Source: Vibrio bivalvicida (GTDB lineage: Bacteria > Pseudomonadota > Gammaproteobacteria > Enterobacterales > Vibrionaceae). From it: a stretch of DNA of 64,000 bases. Location of the stretch: NCBI RefSeq assembly GCF_001399455.2, contig NZ_LLEI02000083.1, positions 124,001-188,000 of the forward strand. The letters run 5' to 3'. Both the position numbers and the translations under genes were made by a program. Under the pieces are notes generated by a model. The model searched no databases. It was not told the DNA's origin and was given only the letters and a program-made list of their open reading frames with translations. Positions 35,061 through 44,145 of this stretch are shown in pieces (the first letter of the stretch is position 1; each line of letters begins with the position of its first letter).

Positions 35061-38000
35061 TTAGACTATCTGCAGCAAAGCTTGCAGTGGGTGTTTCACT
35101 TTGACCTCTTCAAAGCGCTTTACTTGGCTTCGGCATGAGTAACCAGTAATCAAGCAACGCTCTTTGGGCAAGTCTTGTAAACTAGGCTTCCAGCTAAGGC
35201 CATATATATCTTTCGACATTTGCAGCTTATCGACTTCATGACCGAAAGTTCCTGCCATACCACAACAACCCACAGGTACCGTATCTAGCCTTGCGCCAAA
35301 GTGAGCAAATATCGCCCCCCACTCTTTCTCGGCATTTGGCATCTTGGTTTTTTCGGTACAATGAGCAAATAGATACCAAGGCTCTTGACCATTTGGTGGC
35401 TGTTTATCCAATTCACTCAACTTAGGTCCAAGCCATTCATGAACAGTGAGGACTTGGAAATCACCGCGCTTATCACCCAACACTTCTTGGTATTCATCGC
35501 GATAGCAGAGCACTAATGCAGGGTCTACACCTACTAACGGGATACCGATATCAGCTACCTGCTGTAAAAAGGCAGCGGTACTTTTCGCATTAACAGCAAA
35601 CTGTTTTAAGAAGCCTTTAATGTGCTGGGCTTTGCCATTGGGTTTAAATGGAAGTAATACGGGCGTCTTCCCGAGTTTAGTAACCAAAGAGGCAAAATCT
35701 TCGACAACTTGGGCATCGTAGTAACTGGTAAACGGGTCTTGAACAATCACGACATGATCGGCTTTGTCTTCTTTTGACAACGCAGCAAGATCTTGCAGAT
35801 CAAATGACTTAAGTGACGACAGTCTTTTAGAGAGCGTGGGCACTGAAAGTAAAGGAGAATCCACGTAACCGACTGATTTTGCGGTTAAATTTTGAACCAA
35901 CCTTTGCTTCAACGCACCATTAACCAATTTGGGTGCTTTTGCCAATATAGGCAACAGAGACTCTATATTAGCGACCAAGTAATCTTTAGCAGGACGCTGA
36001 TAACGCGAGTAATAGATATTTAAAAATCGCGAACGGAAGCTAGGCACATCCACTTTAATTGGACACTGACTTGCACACGCTTTGCAGGCTAAACAACCGT
36101 TCATCGCTTCATAGACTTCATGAGAGAAGTCATACTCATGTCGCTTGTTTATGTTGTTGCGCACTCGATCAATCATGGTTTTGATTGAAGCGCTTCCTTC
36201 AAGCACCTGCTTTTCTAGGTCAAGGATATCGATCTCCTGCTCTGTTAACTGACGTAACCATTCTCGAACTAAACCAGCCCGGCCTTTTGGAGAATGCCTG
36301 CGGTCTGCTGTCACCTTCATTGAAGGGCACATTGGTGATGACGTGTCGTAGTTAAAGCACAAGCCGTTGCCGTTACACTCCATCGCTTGCTTAAAGCTGT
36401 CGCGCACTTGAACATCGATCTGACGGTCAAAGTATCCGCGCTTAGTATCGGTGACTTTCACCAGCGCTTCGGTACTTTCTAGCGGCGTACAGATCTTACC
36501 CGGATTCATCTTGTTATGAGGATCAAACGCCGCTTTCACTCGGCGTAGCTCGGTAAACAACTCTTCACCAAAAAACTCAGGACCGTATTCGGAACGATAT
36601 CCCTTACCGTGCTCACCCCACATCAAGCCACCGTATTTCGCCACCAGCTTAACCACCTCATCGGAGATTTCGTGCATCAGGCTTTCTTGCTTTGGATCGC
36701 ACAGATCAAGTGCAGGTCGAACATGAAGGACACCTGCATCGACGTGACCAAACATACCGTAATTGAGAGATTTAGCATCAAGAAGCTCGCGGAACTCAAC
36801 AATAAAATCAGCGAGGTTTTCTGGTGGAACACAGGTATCTTCTGCAAACGCCACAGGTTTTGCGCGTCCTTTGGCGGCACCCAGTAAACCCACTGCTTTT
36901 TTACGCATGTTGTAGATACGGCCAATACTAGCAATATCACTACATACTTGATAACCAATAATACCTGCTTCGCTGCTTTCAAGCATAGTTTCAAGGCGAT
37001 CTGTCAGTGCTTTAACCTGTTGTTCAACTTCCTGAACATCTTGACCGGCAAATTCAACCATATTGATCCCTTGCATATCTTTGCCGGGAACATCGGTTAA
37101 TAGATCACTGACTGTATGCCAAACAATGTCTTGCTTGGCTAAATTAAGCACTCGCGAGTCGACGGTTTCAACAGACAACGCATTTGCCTCAACCATAAAG
37201 GGGGCATTACGTAGAGCAGAGTCAAAGCTATTGTACTTAACGTTGACCAAGGTACGTGCTTTCGGAATTGGAGTCAGATTAAGTTTGGCTTCAGTAATAA
37301 AAGCAAGAGAGCCTTCCGCACCACAAAGTACGCGCGTTAAATCAAACTTATCTGCATGGGTATCCAACGCATTCTTTAAGTCATAACCGGTTAAAAAGCG
37401 GTTTAACGGCGGAAATTTTTCATCAATCTGAGGACGCTTTTCTCGGCAAACCTTTTCGGTGACGTGGAAAGCTTCAAAAGCGTTCTCCCCTTCCAGAGGC
37501 ATTCCACTGGATAAGTCAGATTCTAAACATGAGCCATCGGCAAATACCGCTTGAAGAGAAAGAACATGATCAGACGTTTTGCCATACTTAAGAGACCCTT
37601 GACCAGAGGCATCGGTGTTGATCATACCGCCTAACGTCGCACGGTTACTAGTCGACAAGTCTGGCGAGAAGAAATAACCGAATGGCCTAACCGCATCATT
37701 GAGCTGGTCTTTAATAATGCCCGTTTGGACTCTAACCCAGCCTTCTTTCTCGTTAATCTCTAGAACCTTGTTCATATGACGAGACAAATCAACCACGATG
37801 CCCTTCGTTAAAGACTGGCCGTTTGTGCCTGTACCACCACCACGCGGTGAAAACTTGATTCGTTCAAACTGAGATTGAGTACTAAGCTTACCTATAAGTG
37901 AAACATCTTCGGTAGTTTTAGGATGCACAACTGCTTGAGGTAACTGTTGGTAAACGCTGTTATCGGTGGAGACAGCTAAGCGACTAGAAAACTGGCTTTC

Positions 38001-38093
38001 GATGTCACCACTAAACCCAGCGGCTTTAAGTTGTTCGAGAAAGGTGAGTACGATCGGATCCACATCCGATTGTGAATGTAATCTTGGTAACAT
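35061..38093 (-). CDS. ydiJ: FAD-linked oxidase / Fe-S dehydrogenase, YdiJ-like
   Basis: 1010 aa fusion. Residues about 1-530: FAD-binding type 4 and FAD-oxidase C-terminal domains (SPRGGGTGTNGQSL; MFGHVDAGVLHVRP; GEHGKGYRSEYGPEFFG). Residues about 580-690: ferredoxin-like part with CLACKACASQCPIKVD. C-terminal Cys-rich domain with VPVGCCGMAGTFGHE. It is the E. coli YdiJ type, reported as a D-2-hydroxyglutarate dehydrogenase passing electrons to the respiratory chain; the substrate here is inferred only from family. Single gene. Confidence 0.9.
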   Translation of the reverse strand: MLPRLHSQSDVDPIVLTFLEQLKAAGFSGDIESQFSSRLAVSTDNSVYQQLPQAVVHPKTTEDVSLIGKLSTQSQFERIKFSPRGGGTGTNGQSLTKGIVVDLSRHMNKVLEINEKEGWVRVQTGIIKDQLNDAVRPFGYFFSPDLSTSNRATLGGMINTDASGQGSLKYGKTSDHVLSLQAVFADGSCLESDLSSGMPLEGENAFEAFHVTEKVCREKRPQIDEKFPPLNRFLTGYDLKNALDTHADKFDLTRVLCGAEGSLAFITEAKLNLTPIPKARTLVNVKYNSFDSALRNAPFMVEANALSVETVDSRVLNLAKQDIVWHTVSDLLTDVPGKDMQGINMVEFAGQDVQEVEQQVKALTDRLETMLESSEAGIIGYQVCSDIASIGRIYNMRKKAVGLLGAAKGRAKPVAFAEDTCVPPENLADFIVEFRELLDAKSLNYGMFGHVDAGVLHVRPALDLCDPKQESLMHEISDEVVKLVAKYGGLMWGEHGKGYRSEYGPEFFGEELFTELRRVKAAFDPHNKMNPGKICTPLESTEALVKVTDTKRGYFDRQIDVQVRDSFKQAMECNGNGLCFNYDTSSPMCPSMKVTADRRHSPKGRAGLVREWLRQLTEQEIDILDLEKQVLEGSASIKTMIDRVRNNINKRHEYDFSHEVYEAMNGCLACKACASQCPIKVDVPSFRSRFLNIYYSRYQRPAKDYLVANIESLLPILAKAPKLVNGALKQRLVQNLTAKSVGYVDSPLLSVPTLSKRLSSLKSFDLQDLAALSKEDKADHVVIVQDPFTSYYDAQVVEDFASLVTKLGKTPVLLPFKPNGKAQHIKGFLKQFAVNAKSTAAFLQQVADIGIPLVGVDPALVLCYRDEYQEVLGDKRGDFQVLTVHEWLGPKLSELDKQPPNGQEPWYLFAHCTEKTKMPNAEKEWGAIFAHFGARLDTVPVGCCGMAGTFGHEVDKLQMSKDIYGLSWKPSLQDLPKERCLITGYSCRSQVKRFEEVKVKHPLQALLQIV

Positions 38094-38282
38094 TTGCTTC
38101 CTGCCCCCTACGACGCTGATCCAATCAGCAGTGGGTTTGCTTCAGTTTAAAAACTATTATTTGAGTCAGGTCACTTTACAACATTTAAAAGGGTGATCAA
38201 AACAGAAATGCAGTGTCAGAATGGAACTTATCGCATTTTTTTCCCACACTTAAAGAAATTGGATTAAATTTAAGTGTCTCTT

Positions 38283-38981
38283 ATGAGCGAATCATCAATG
38301 AAAAAAAATAAAGTCATCACAACAGAAGATATTCTTTTGAAATTGTGCCAGTCCGTTTCTGGCGTTTTAACCTCTGCAACTAGCTCGCAAGTTTCGTACT
38401 CAGCAATGGTACAAAAGATTACCAAAACAAGCTTAAAGCCTGACTTTGGTTGTTTCGTACTATTTGATGGAGGATTTTCGGGCTTAGTCGTTATCAACTT
38501 CACCTCTAAAGCCGCCCTAGAGGTCTACACCAACTACATGCGCAATATGGGTATGCCTGAAGAAGAGCTTGCTGTTTTGCATACATCAGACGAAGTGGCA
38601 GATGTGCTCGGCGAACTGATGAACCAATTGGTTGGTCACTTCACCAACCAAGTACGTAAAGACCTTCAAACTCACATTACCCAGAACCAACCAAAGATGC
38701 TTTCTTTGAACAAGCAGGTAAACCTGTCTGTCGACACCAACCTAGATCGTCCTCAGGCGCGTCGTGTAACCTTCTCTACAGAGCAAGGCAACATTTTTTA
38801 TCTAGAGTTAGCAATGGATAAAACCGAATTTATTCAGCTAGAAGAATTTGAAGCAACTGAAGATGAATGCCCGGATGATATCTTGGAGCAAGCTCAACAA
38901 AAGATGAAAGCAAAGACCGACAAAAAAGAAGAGAAACAAGACAGCAACGCTAACGACCTACTCGACGAACTAGGCATCTAA
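38283..38981 (+). CDS. DUF3334 family protein
   Basis: About 232 aa. The start is uncertain: GTG 38274, ATG 38283 or ATG 38298 are in frame and none has a clear ribosome site. The core TSLKPDFGCFVLFDGGFSGL and VADVLGELMNQLVGHFTNQV resembles DUF3334, with a CheX-like alternation of strands and helices, so a role in chemotaxis or flagellar control is possible but unproven. The C-terminus is a charged tail (KMKAKTDKKEEKQD). Confidence 0.78.
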   Translation: MSESSMKKNKVITTEDILLKLCQSVSGVLTSATSSQVSYSAMVQKITKTSLKPDFGCFVLFDGGFSGLVVINFTSKAALEVYTNYMRNMGMPEEELAVLHTSDEVADVLGELMNQLVGHFTNQVRKDLQTHITQNQPKMLSLNKQVNLSVDTNLDRPQARRVTFSTEQGNIFYLELAMDKTEFIQLEEFEATEDECPDDILEQAQQKMKAKTDKKEEKQDSNANDLLDELGI

Positions 38982-39037
38982 CTTAGCGAATAACTTTTCA
39001 CTTCAATAAGAATGTCATCGAACACTCGGTGGCATTC

Positions 39038-39072
39038 TCAATTCTCAATTGTCAATTGTCAATTCTCAATAT
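39038..39072 (+). repeat. Five tandem heptamers TCAATTS
   Basis: Five adjacent 7-base units: TCAATTC, TCAATTG, TCAATTG, TCAATTC, TCAATAT. They lie just after a possible weak terminator (GAATG...CATTC) in the gap between DUF3334 and DUF2786 genes. A slippage-prone simple repeat of unknown function. Confidence 0.75.
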
Positions 39073-39161
39073 CTTGAATTCTCAGCTTATAACTACAACT
39101 CATTTCCGTTTTGAGCCTGAAAGCGGTAAAATGTCCGACTTTGCTAAATTAGTGAGATTTG

Positions 39162-39854
39162 ATGCGGTCGATGGATAAACAAAAAGCCCTCAAGAAAATT
39201 GCCAAATGTTTAGAGCTTGGTAACTCTGCTAACGTCAACGAAGCGGCGAATGCAATCAAGATGGCGCACCGCTTGATGCTGAAGTACGGCCTCGATAAAG
39301 ACGATATCGAGTTTATCAAGATGGGCAAAACCCAGTCGACGCATCTACTACCAGCCAATGTTGGCTCAAACATCTTAAGAATCATCCGTGGTATTAATAC
39401 CAAGTTTGGAGTCGAAGCCGTTTTGCTAAACCATAAAGGCTTAAAACGAGTTGAGTTCATCGGCGAAGCCGACCGAGCAATCTTTGCCGCGTTTGCCTTT
39501 GATATTGTTTACCGAGAAATGAACGAGCAAACGGGCCGCTTTCGCAATGGTTTTGCGGGCTCTGGCACACCAACGGCTGAAGTGACTCGTCGTGTTAACT
39601 CTTTCTTATCTGGCTGGGTTGAAGGGGCATTAGAGAAACTACCTATCATCAGCCCTGATGAAGAGTCGGCAAAAAAGATCGATGATTACATCGATAAAGA
39701 GTTTCAAAATATCGACCGTGAAACATTTAAGCAGCAACTAAGAGAAGCAATGAAGAACCTAACCGAAGATTATGAAGTCGGTCTGAAAAAGGGTCGCACT
39801 GTTTCTGTCAACCGTCCAATCAACGGTGCTCAAGCACCAAAAATGCTCAGATAG
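39162..39854 (+). CDS. DUF2786 domain protein
   Basis: 230 aa from ATG 39162; ATG 39171 (MDKQKALKKIAKCLELG) is also possible. Residues 1-50 are the DUF2786 domain (ALKKIAKCLELGNSANVNEA, AANAIKMAHRLMLKYGL). The rest (about 60-230) contains a conserved FIGEADRAIFAAFAFDIVYR segment seen in phage and plasmid relatives. Function unknown. No neighbour link. Confidence 0.8.
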   Translation: MRSMDKQKALKKIAKCLELGNSANVNEAANAIKMAHRLMLKYGLDKDDIEFIKMGKTQSTHLLPANVGSNILRIIRGINTKFGVEAVLLNHKGLKRVEFIGEADRAIFAAFAFDIVYREMNEQTGRFRNGFAGSGTPTAEVTRRVNSFLSGWVEGALEKLPIISPDEESAKKIDDYIDKEFQNIDRETFKQQLREAMKNLTEDYEVGLKKGRTVSVNRPINGAQAPKMLR

Positions 39855-39998
39855 AGCAAGCTTTGTTCACCCACCGTTAATATTCAGTCAATTAATCTTT
39901 TCTGCGTTGACATAACGAATGCCATGGGTTTTATTCATGGCATTCAACGACCAGACTCTCTTCTCTGGCAAATAATAATGATACACGGAGATGTTATT

Positions 39999-40667
39999 GT
40001 GAAAATGATTACGGCTGCTTTAGCCATCGCAATTGCCCTTTCAGGCTGCCAAGCCACTCAACGCCAAAACGCAACAACTGGTGAAACCGAGACCAATTCA
40101 ACAGCGCAAGGTGCACTCATCGGTGCCATCGCTGGCGCAGCGGTTGGACTGGCAACAGGTGATGATGCAAAAGAGCGTCGACAGCACGCTTTAATTGGCG
40201 CTGCGGGTGGTGCTGCGGTTGGTGGTGGTATTGGTTACTACTTTGATCAACAAGAAGCGGCACTGCGTAAAGAGCTTTTAGATTCTGGTGTGCAAGTCGA
40301 ACGCGTGGGTGAGAATCAACTGCTACTAAGACTAGAAAATGGCATCGGTTTTCAGACCAGCTCATATCAGCTTGATCCAAGCATTCATAAAACCCTTCGC
40401 GGCGTCGCACGTATATTGATTGAGTACCCAGAAACTAGCCTTGTGATTGATGGTCATACCGATAGCACTGGTAGTGATACCACAAACCAGATCTTGTCAG
40501 AACGCCGTGCAGAATCGGTGCGCTCATACCTAATTTCACAAGGTGTAGCAACTGGTCGCGCCGTCGCTCGCGGCAATGGTGAACGCTACCCTTTATGTAG
40601 CAATAGCACTTCCGAAGGACGAGCTTGTAACCGACGAGTAGAAATTCAGATATTGCCCCTCAAATAG
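39999..40667 (+). CDS. OmpA-family lipoprotein with glycine zipper
   Basis: 222 aa from GTG 39999, chosen because GGAG is eight bases upstream and it gives a short lipoprotein signal with lipobox LSGC (lipidated Cys near residue 16). Residues about 38-80 form a glycine-zipper (GALIGAIAGAAVGLATG; GAAGGAAVGGGIGYYFDQQ). Residues about 110-220 are an OmpA C-terminal domain (LVIDGHTDSTGS, NQILSERRAESVRSYL, RRVEIQI) that binds peptidoglycan. It is probably anchored in the outer membrane. Resembles YiaD-type proteins. Confidence 0.9.
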   Translation: MKMITAALAIAIALSGCQATQRQNATTGETETNSTAQGALIGAIAGAAVGLATGDDAKERRQHALIGAAGGAAVGGGIGYYFDQQEAALRKELLDSGVQVERVGENQLLLRLENGIGFQTSSYQLDPSIHKTLRGVARILIEYPETSLVIDGHTDSTGSDTTNQILSERRAESVRSYLISQGVATGRAVARGNGERYPLCSNSTSEGRACNRRVEIQILPLK

Positions 40668-40688
40668 GACATTGACTCCTCTACTAGA

Positions 40689-40714
40689 AATGGCTTCAAC
40701 GGAAGCCATTTTTT
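40689..40714 (+). terminator. Terminator after the OmpA lipoprotein gene
   Basis: Stem AATGGCTTC/GAAGCCATT with a four-base loop followed by TTTT. Confidence 0.88.
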
Positions 40715-40813
40715 ATTTGGCATGCGGAATTACGACAATAATTGTCTATTTTTTCTGGTCAATTGATATACTTAGCAAATACAACCATTTTACCTTAGTA
40801 ACTAGAGGCTGAT

Positions 40814-41845
40814 TTGCGAATCTTACCCCTTCTACTCCTTGCGTATTCTTCGATAAGTTTTGCTCAAACAGTAGAAGAGCTTACCCAGAGTGCCCGAAAC
40901 AATAATGTCCATGCCCAACTAGAGCTTGCCGAACGATACTCAAAAGGACAAGGTATTGAACAGTCAGATTCCGAGGCATTCTATTGGTATCAGCAAGCTG
41001 CGGACAACGGGAGTGATGCGGCAGCTGGAAACCTAGGCCGAGCATACTATAAAGGACTAGGCACAAAAATAGACATCGAAAACGCGATATTTTGGCTTAG
41101 CAAAGCAGCAATATCTGGTGATAAGCAAGCCCCATTGCTACTGGGCCAGCTGTACGAACAAACCACAGAACAACCCGATAATCTCGATCTAGCCGAACTT
41201 TGGTACGAGCAAGCGGCGAAAGAAAACCCACAAGCAGAAAAAGATTATGCTCGCGTACTCGAGCAACAGTTTAATAATCGTAGAGCCAAGCAAGTTGCCG
41301 CTATCGATCAGTTAGAAGTCGCCTTTGATCACCAAGATATCGAGTTAAGCCCCAAAGCCAAGTCACTGGCTCACCATGAACAAACGAAAAATACGTCTTT
41401 ATACGCTTTGTTGGCCATCATCGTTCTTTCTAGTGCCATCATATTTTGGCTGCTTCGATCCAATCGCACTTTAAGAGCACTGAATAGCACCTCTGATTCA
41501 GACGCCCAGAGGCAGCAACTCAAACTTGATAGAGAGCTGCGACGTAAAAATGACACCCTAAAACAGCAAAAACGTCAAATGGAAGCGATGTATCGGCATA
41601 TTAAAAAGCTACAAGCCCAACCTAAACAAAGCGCCAAGCAGCCGGTTTCTGCGCAGGACAAGCCCATCGCTTTAGCTTGCACCCTATTTGGGTTTAACCC
41701 AACCAAAATTCCAGACGAGAAACAAATCAAACTGCGCTACAAGCAATTGTCGAAGGTGTATCATCCAGATCTAAAAGGTAGCGAAGAGGAAATGAAACGC
41801 TTAAACCAAGCGCTAAAAGTCATCCTAAAACACGTTAACAAATAG
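40814..41845 (+). CDS. Sel1-repeat, single-TM, J-domain protein
   Basis: 343 aa starting at TTG 40814 after AGAGG. Order: signal peptide (1-17, LPLLLLAYSSISFA); three Sel1-like repeats at about 30-140 (AELAERYSKGQGIEQSDSEA; LGRAYYKGLGTKIDIENA; LLGQLYEQ...); hydrophobic segment at about 195-214 (LYALLAIIVLSSAIIFWLL); basic coiled coil at about 220-270; C-terminal J domain at about 280-343 with HPD at 317-319. If the signal is cleaved, the repeats face the periplasm and the J domain the cytoplasm, where it could recruit DnaK. Function unknown. Confidence 0.82.
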   Translation: MRILPLLLLAYSSISFAQTVEELTQSARNNNVHAQLELAERYSKGQGIEQSDSEAFYWYQQAADNGSDAAAGNLGRAYYKGLGTKIDIENAIFWLSKAAISGDKQAPLLLGQLYEQTTEQPDNLDLAELWYEQAAKENPQAEKDYARVLEQQFNNRRAKQVAAIDQLEVAFDHQDIELSPKAKSLAHHEQTKNTSLYALLAIIVLSSAIIFWLLRSNRTLRALNSTSDSDAQRQQLKLDRELRRKNDTLKQQKRQMEAMYRHIKKLQAQPKQSAKQPVSAQDKPIALACTLFGFNPTKIPDEKQIKLRYKQLSKVYHPDLKGSEEEMKRLNQALKVILKHVNK

Positions 41846-42015
41846 TTACACTTCCATTGGGGTTTAATTCTCAGTTTCCGACACGTCTTTAATTACGGGC
41901 TTACGCAATCGATCACCCTCCCATTACGCGTAACAAATAGTTAACCACCCATCGTAGTTCATGTCATAATCCGCCCCAAAAATAACACCTAGTACATTAA
42001 GGTGGGGAGAAATCT

Positions 42016-42201
42016 ATGTTTACAATTGAAGGTGTATGCGATTGGTGCAAAAAACCAAGCATGCTAACCAAACATGAATACGTTGACGGCAAAAGTCATT
42101 GCGCGTGTATTGAATGCAATGACTTAGCGACATTGGATGTACGTCAGTTCAACATTGCAGAGTTGCAACAGCGTGAGCAACAAGTTAGCTCACTACGTTA
42201 G
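42016..42201 (+). CDS. Small zinc-ribbon-like protein, 61 aa
   Basis: Two CxxC-type pairs, CDWC near residue 8 and CACIEC near residue 30, suggest one bound zinc. GGGGAG lies seven bases before the ATG and a terminator follows the stop, so it is a self-contained gene. No family recognised. Confidence 0.72.
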   Translation: MFTIEGVCDWCKKPSMLTKHEYVDGKSHCACIECNDLATLDVRQFNIAELQQREQQVSSLR

Positions 42202-42229
42202 TTCGTGCTCTTTCTCCAAGGACGACACT

Positions 42230-42255
42230 AAAGCCGCCTTTTACGGTGGCTTTTT
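42230..42255 (+). terminator. Terminator of the 61-aa gene
   Basis: Stem AAAGCCGCC/GGTGGCTTT with a short loop and a T-run. Confidence 0.88.
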
Positions 42256-42353
42256 GTATTAATGTCATAAGCATCAGTTTTGTTAACACTTCATTTACAT
42301 CATATTGAGATTAAGGTAGGTTCAAACTAAGTATTAGGAATGGTAGCCGCTTA

Positions 42354-43538
42354 ATGAACCCAGATATTGCAATCGAAGTAGAGCGCAGAAAGCATCTTGA
42401 AATGATGGATGCCTTTCCTATGATCGCTCTTTTGCAAGGGGCTCTGGCCACTTTAGTGCTAAGTGTAACCGTCTTAAACTATGGGCTATCAGATCAAAGT
42501 ATTGTCTGGGCATTATTGTTTGTTTGCGTTATTACAGCGCGCTATGCCATAGACCATTCGCTTCGGCCTCGGATAGATACTCATAGTATGACCAAGGTGC
42601 ATTGGTTTGGCCTACTGACTACCCGCTCTTTAATTGGCTTCGTCTGGTCACTGGGCTCCATTTGGTACATTCAGATTGCACCTGAAGACAATTTACTTTC
42701 TACCACCATTTGGTGTACTGCCCTTGCCTTCGCTGGAACTATCTTCCACATTAATTCAATTTCCGCTCTGCAAATCTATTTTTGGTCACTGATTTTGCCC
42801 CTAGTGGCGTATTTTTCAGTTGGGCTAGAGCGATTGTTTGAAGCCTTTATTTTAGTGCTATGTGGCGTTATATATGTCAGCTTATATACTCGGTTCCTAC
42901 ACAATAAAGCGATCAAGAGAATTACAGAAGAAATTGAAAAAGAGCAGCTCATCCACCAGCTTTCCGAGGCAAACCTTTCAATCAAACTACTCGCTGAGCA
43001 GGATGCTTTAACTGAGCTGAAAAACCGGACCTATTTTAATCACAAGATAGAAGTGGTGTGGCAACGAACTCTAGAAAAACGCCAAGACCTTTGTGTCATC
43101 TTGTTTGATATCGACCACTTTAAACCCTTCAATGACAACTATGGACACATCGCTGGGGATAAAGCTCTACGCAAAGTTGCCAAACGGCTTAAACTTATCG
43201 ATCTTGAAGCGGAATACAGTTTTTTTGCCAGAGTGGGTGGCGAGGAGTTCGTAGCAGTTCTACCCAACACAACTATAGACAAAGCGATTCAGCTTGCAGA
43301 GCGAATTAGATTAGACATAGAAAGTGCTTCGATTTCACACCAATATTCCTCTTGCTCAGATGTCATTACCATTAGCGCAGGAGTGGCGATTAGCTCACTA
43401 GAAGAAAGCTCTTCGATTATTGAATTGATGGAGCGAGCAGACAAGGCCCTCTATAAAGCGAAAGAGGGCGGTAGAAATCAGGTAGCGGCTAGCGAGCAAC
43501 ATCTGCATCCGGTTGAGCTTCAGGTTCAGCACTCTTGA
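42354..43538 (+). CDS. Membrane GGDEF diguanylate cyclase
   Basis: 394 aa. About six hydrophobic segments in residues 20-185, no known sensor domain, then a short coiled coil and a GGDEF domain (about 210-385) with the GGEEF loop at 295-299 and FDIDHFKPFNDNYGH. The I-site position lacks the RxxD pattern. It should make c-di-GMP at the inner membrane. Its last 50 bp overlap the convergent maiA gene. Confidence 0.92.
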   Translation: MNPDIAIEVERRKHLEMMDAFPMIALLQGALATLVLSVTVLNYGLSDQSIVWALLFVCVITARYAIDHSLRPRIDTHSMTKVHWFGLLTTRSLIGFVWSLGSIWYIQIAPEDNLLSTTIWCTALAFAGTIFHINSISALQIYFWSLILPLVAYFSVGLERLFEAFILVLCGVIYVSLYTRFLHNKAIKRITEEIEKEQLIHQLSEANLSIKLLAEQDALTELKNRTYFNHKIEVVWQRTLEKRQDLCVILFDIDHFKPFNDNYGHIAGDKALRKVAKRLKLIDLEAEYSFFARVGGEEFVAVLPNTTIDKAIQLAERIRLDIESASISHQYSSCSDVITISAGVAISSLEESSSIIELMERADKALYKAKEGGRNQVAASEQHLHPVELQVQHS

Positions 43539-44145
43539 ATGTATCTAACTCATTTAGTGACGTTGTCACTCCAATGATATTTGGATATAGGCTTAGGTCG
43601 ACATTAAAGCGTTTAGCATTGTAGACCTGTGGGACTAGGCAAACATCAACCAAACTGACGTTATTACCCACACTATACTTACCACTGCACGAATCAAGCC
43701 GTTTTTCTAACGCCGAGAAACCTTGCTCAATCCAATAACGATACCACTGGCCTTTGTCTTCATCACTAATCGATAGCTTACCCGATAAATATTGCAACAC
43801 TCTAAGGTTGTTCAGCGGGTGAATGTCCACAGCGATATCTTGCGCCAATGCTTTAACCAAATAACGAGTTTCTTTGTCTTGTGGTGTTAAAAGCACTTGC
43901 GGATAGGTTTCATCAAGGTAATCAATAATGGCCAACGATTGATTGAGAGATACATCTCCATCAACTAACACGGGCACCAACTGGTTAGGGTTAAGCTTTT
44001 TGTATTCGGCGGAGTGTTGCTCTCCGCCGTTTTTCACTAGATGCACCGATCGCTGCTGGTAACTTAATCCTTTCAGGTTAAGCGCGATTCTCACACGGTA
44101 TGCAGCTGAAGAACGCCAGTATCCGTAGAGAATACGATCACTCAT
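43489..44145 (-). CDS. maiA: Maleylacetoacetate isomerase
   Basis: 218 aa zeta-class glutathione transferase: YGYWRSSAAYRVRIALNLKG (the SSxxxRVRIAL glutathione motif) and NPNQLVPVLVDGD, SLAIIDYLDE. It isomerises maleylacetoacetate to fumarylacetoacetate. Last gene of the tyrosine operon, overlapping fahA by 8 bp and, on the opposite strand, the GGDEF gene by 50 bp. Confidence 0.94.
   Translation of the reverse strand: MSDRILYGYWRSSAAYRVRIALNLKGLSYQQRSVHLVKNGGEQHSAEYKKLNPNQLVPVLVDGDVSLNQSLAIIDYLDETYPQVLLTPQDKETRYLVKALAQDIAVDIHPLNNLRVLQYLSGKLSISDEDKGQWYRYWIEQGFSALEKRLDSCSGKYSVGNNVSLVDVCLVPQVYNAKRFNVDLSLYPNIIGVTTSLNELDTFKSAEPEAQPDADVAR

Noticed and set aside
37063..37386. 107-codon ORF on the plus strand inside ydiJ
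   Set aside because: It lies entirely antisense to a well-conserved coding region and has no ribosome site; it is a shadow frame, as are the other overlapping ORFs in real genes.
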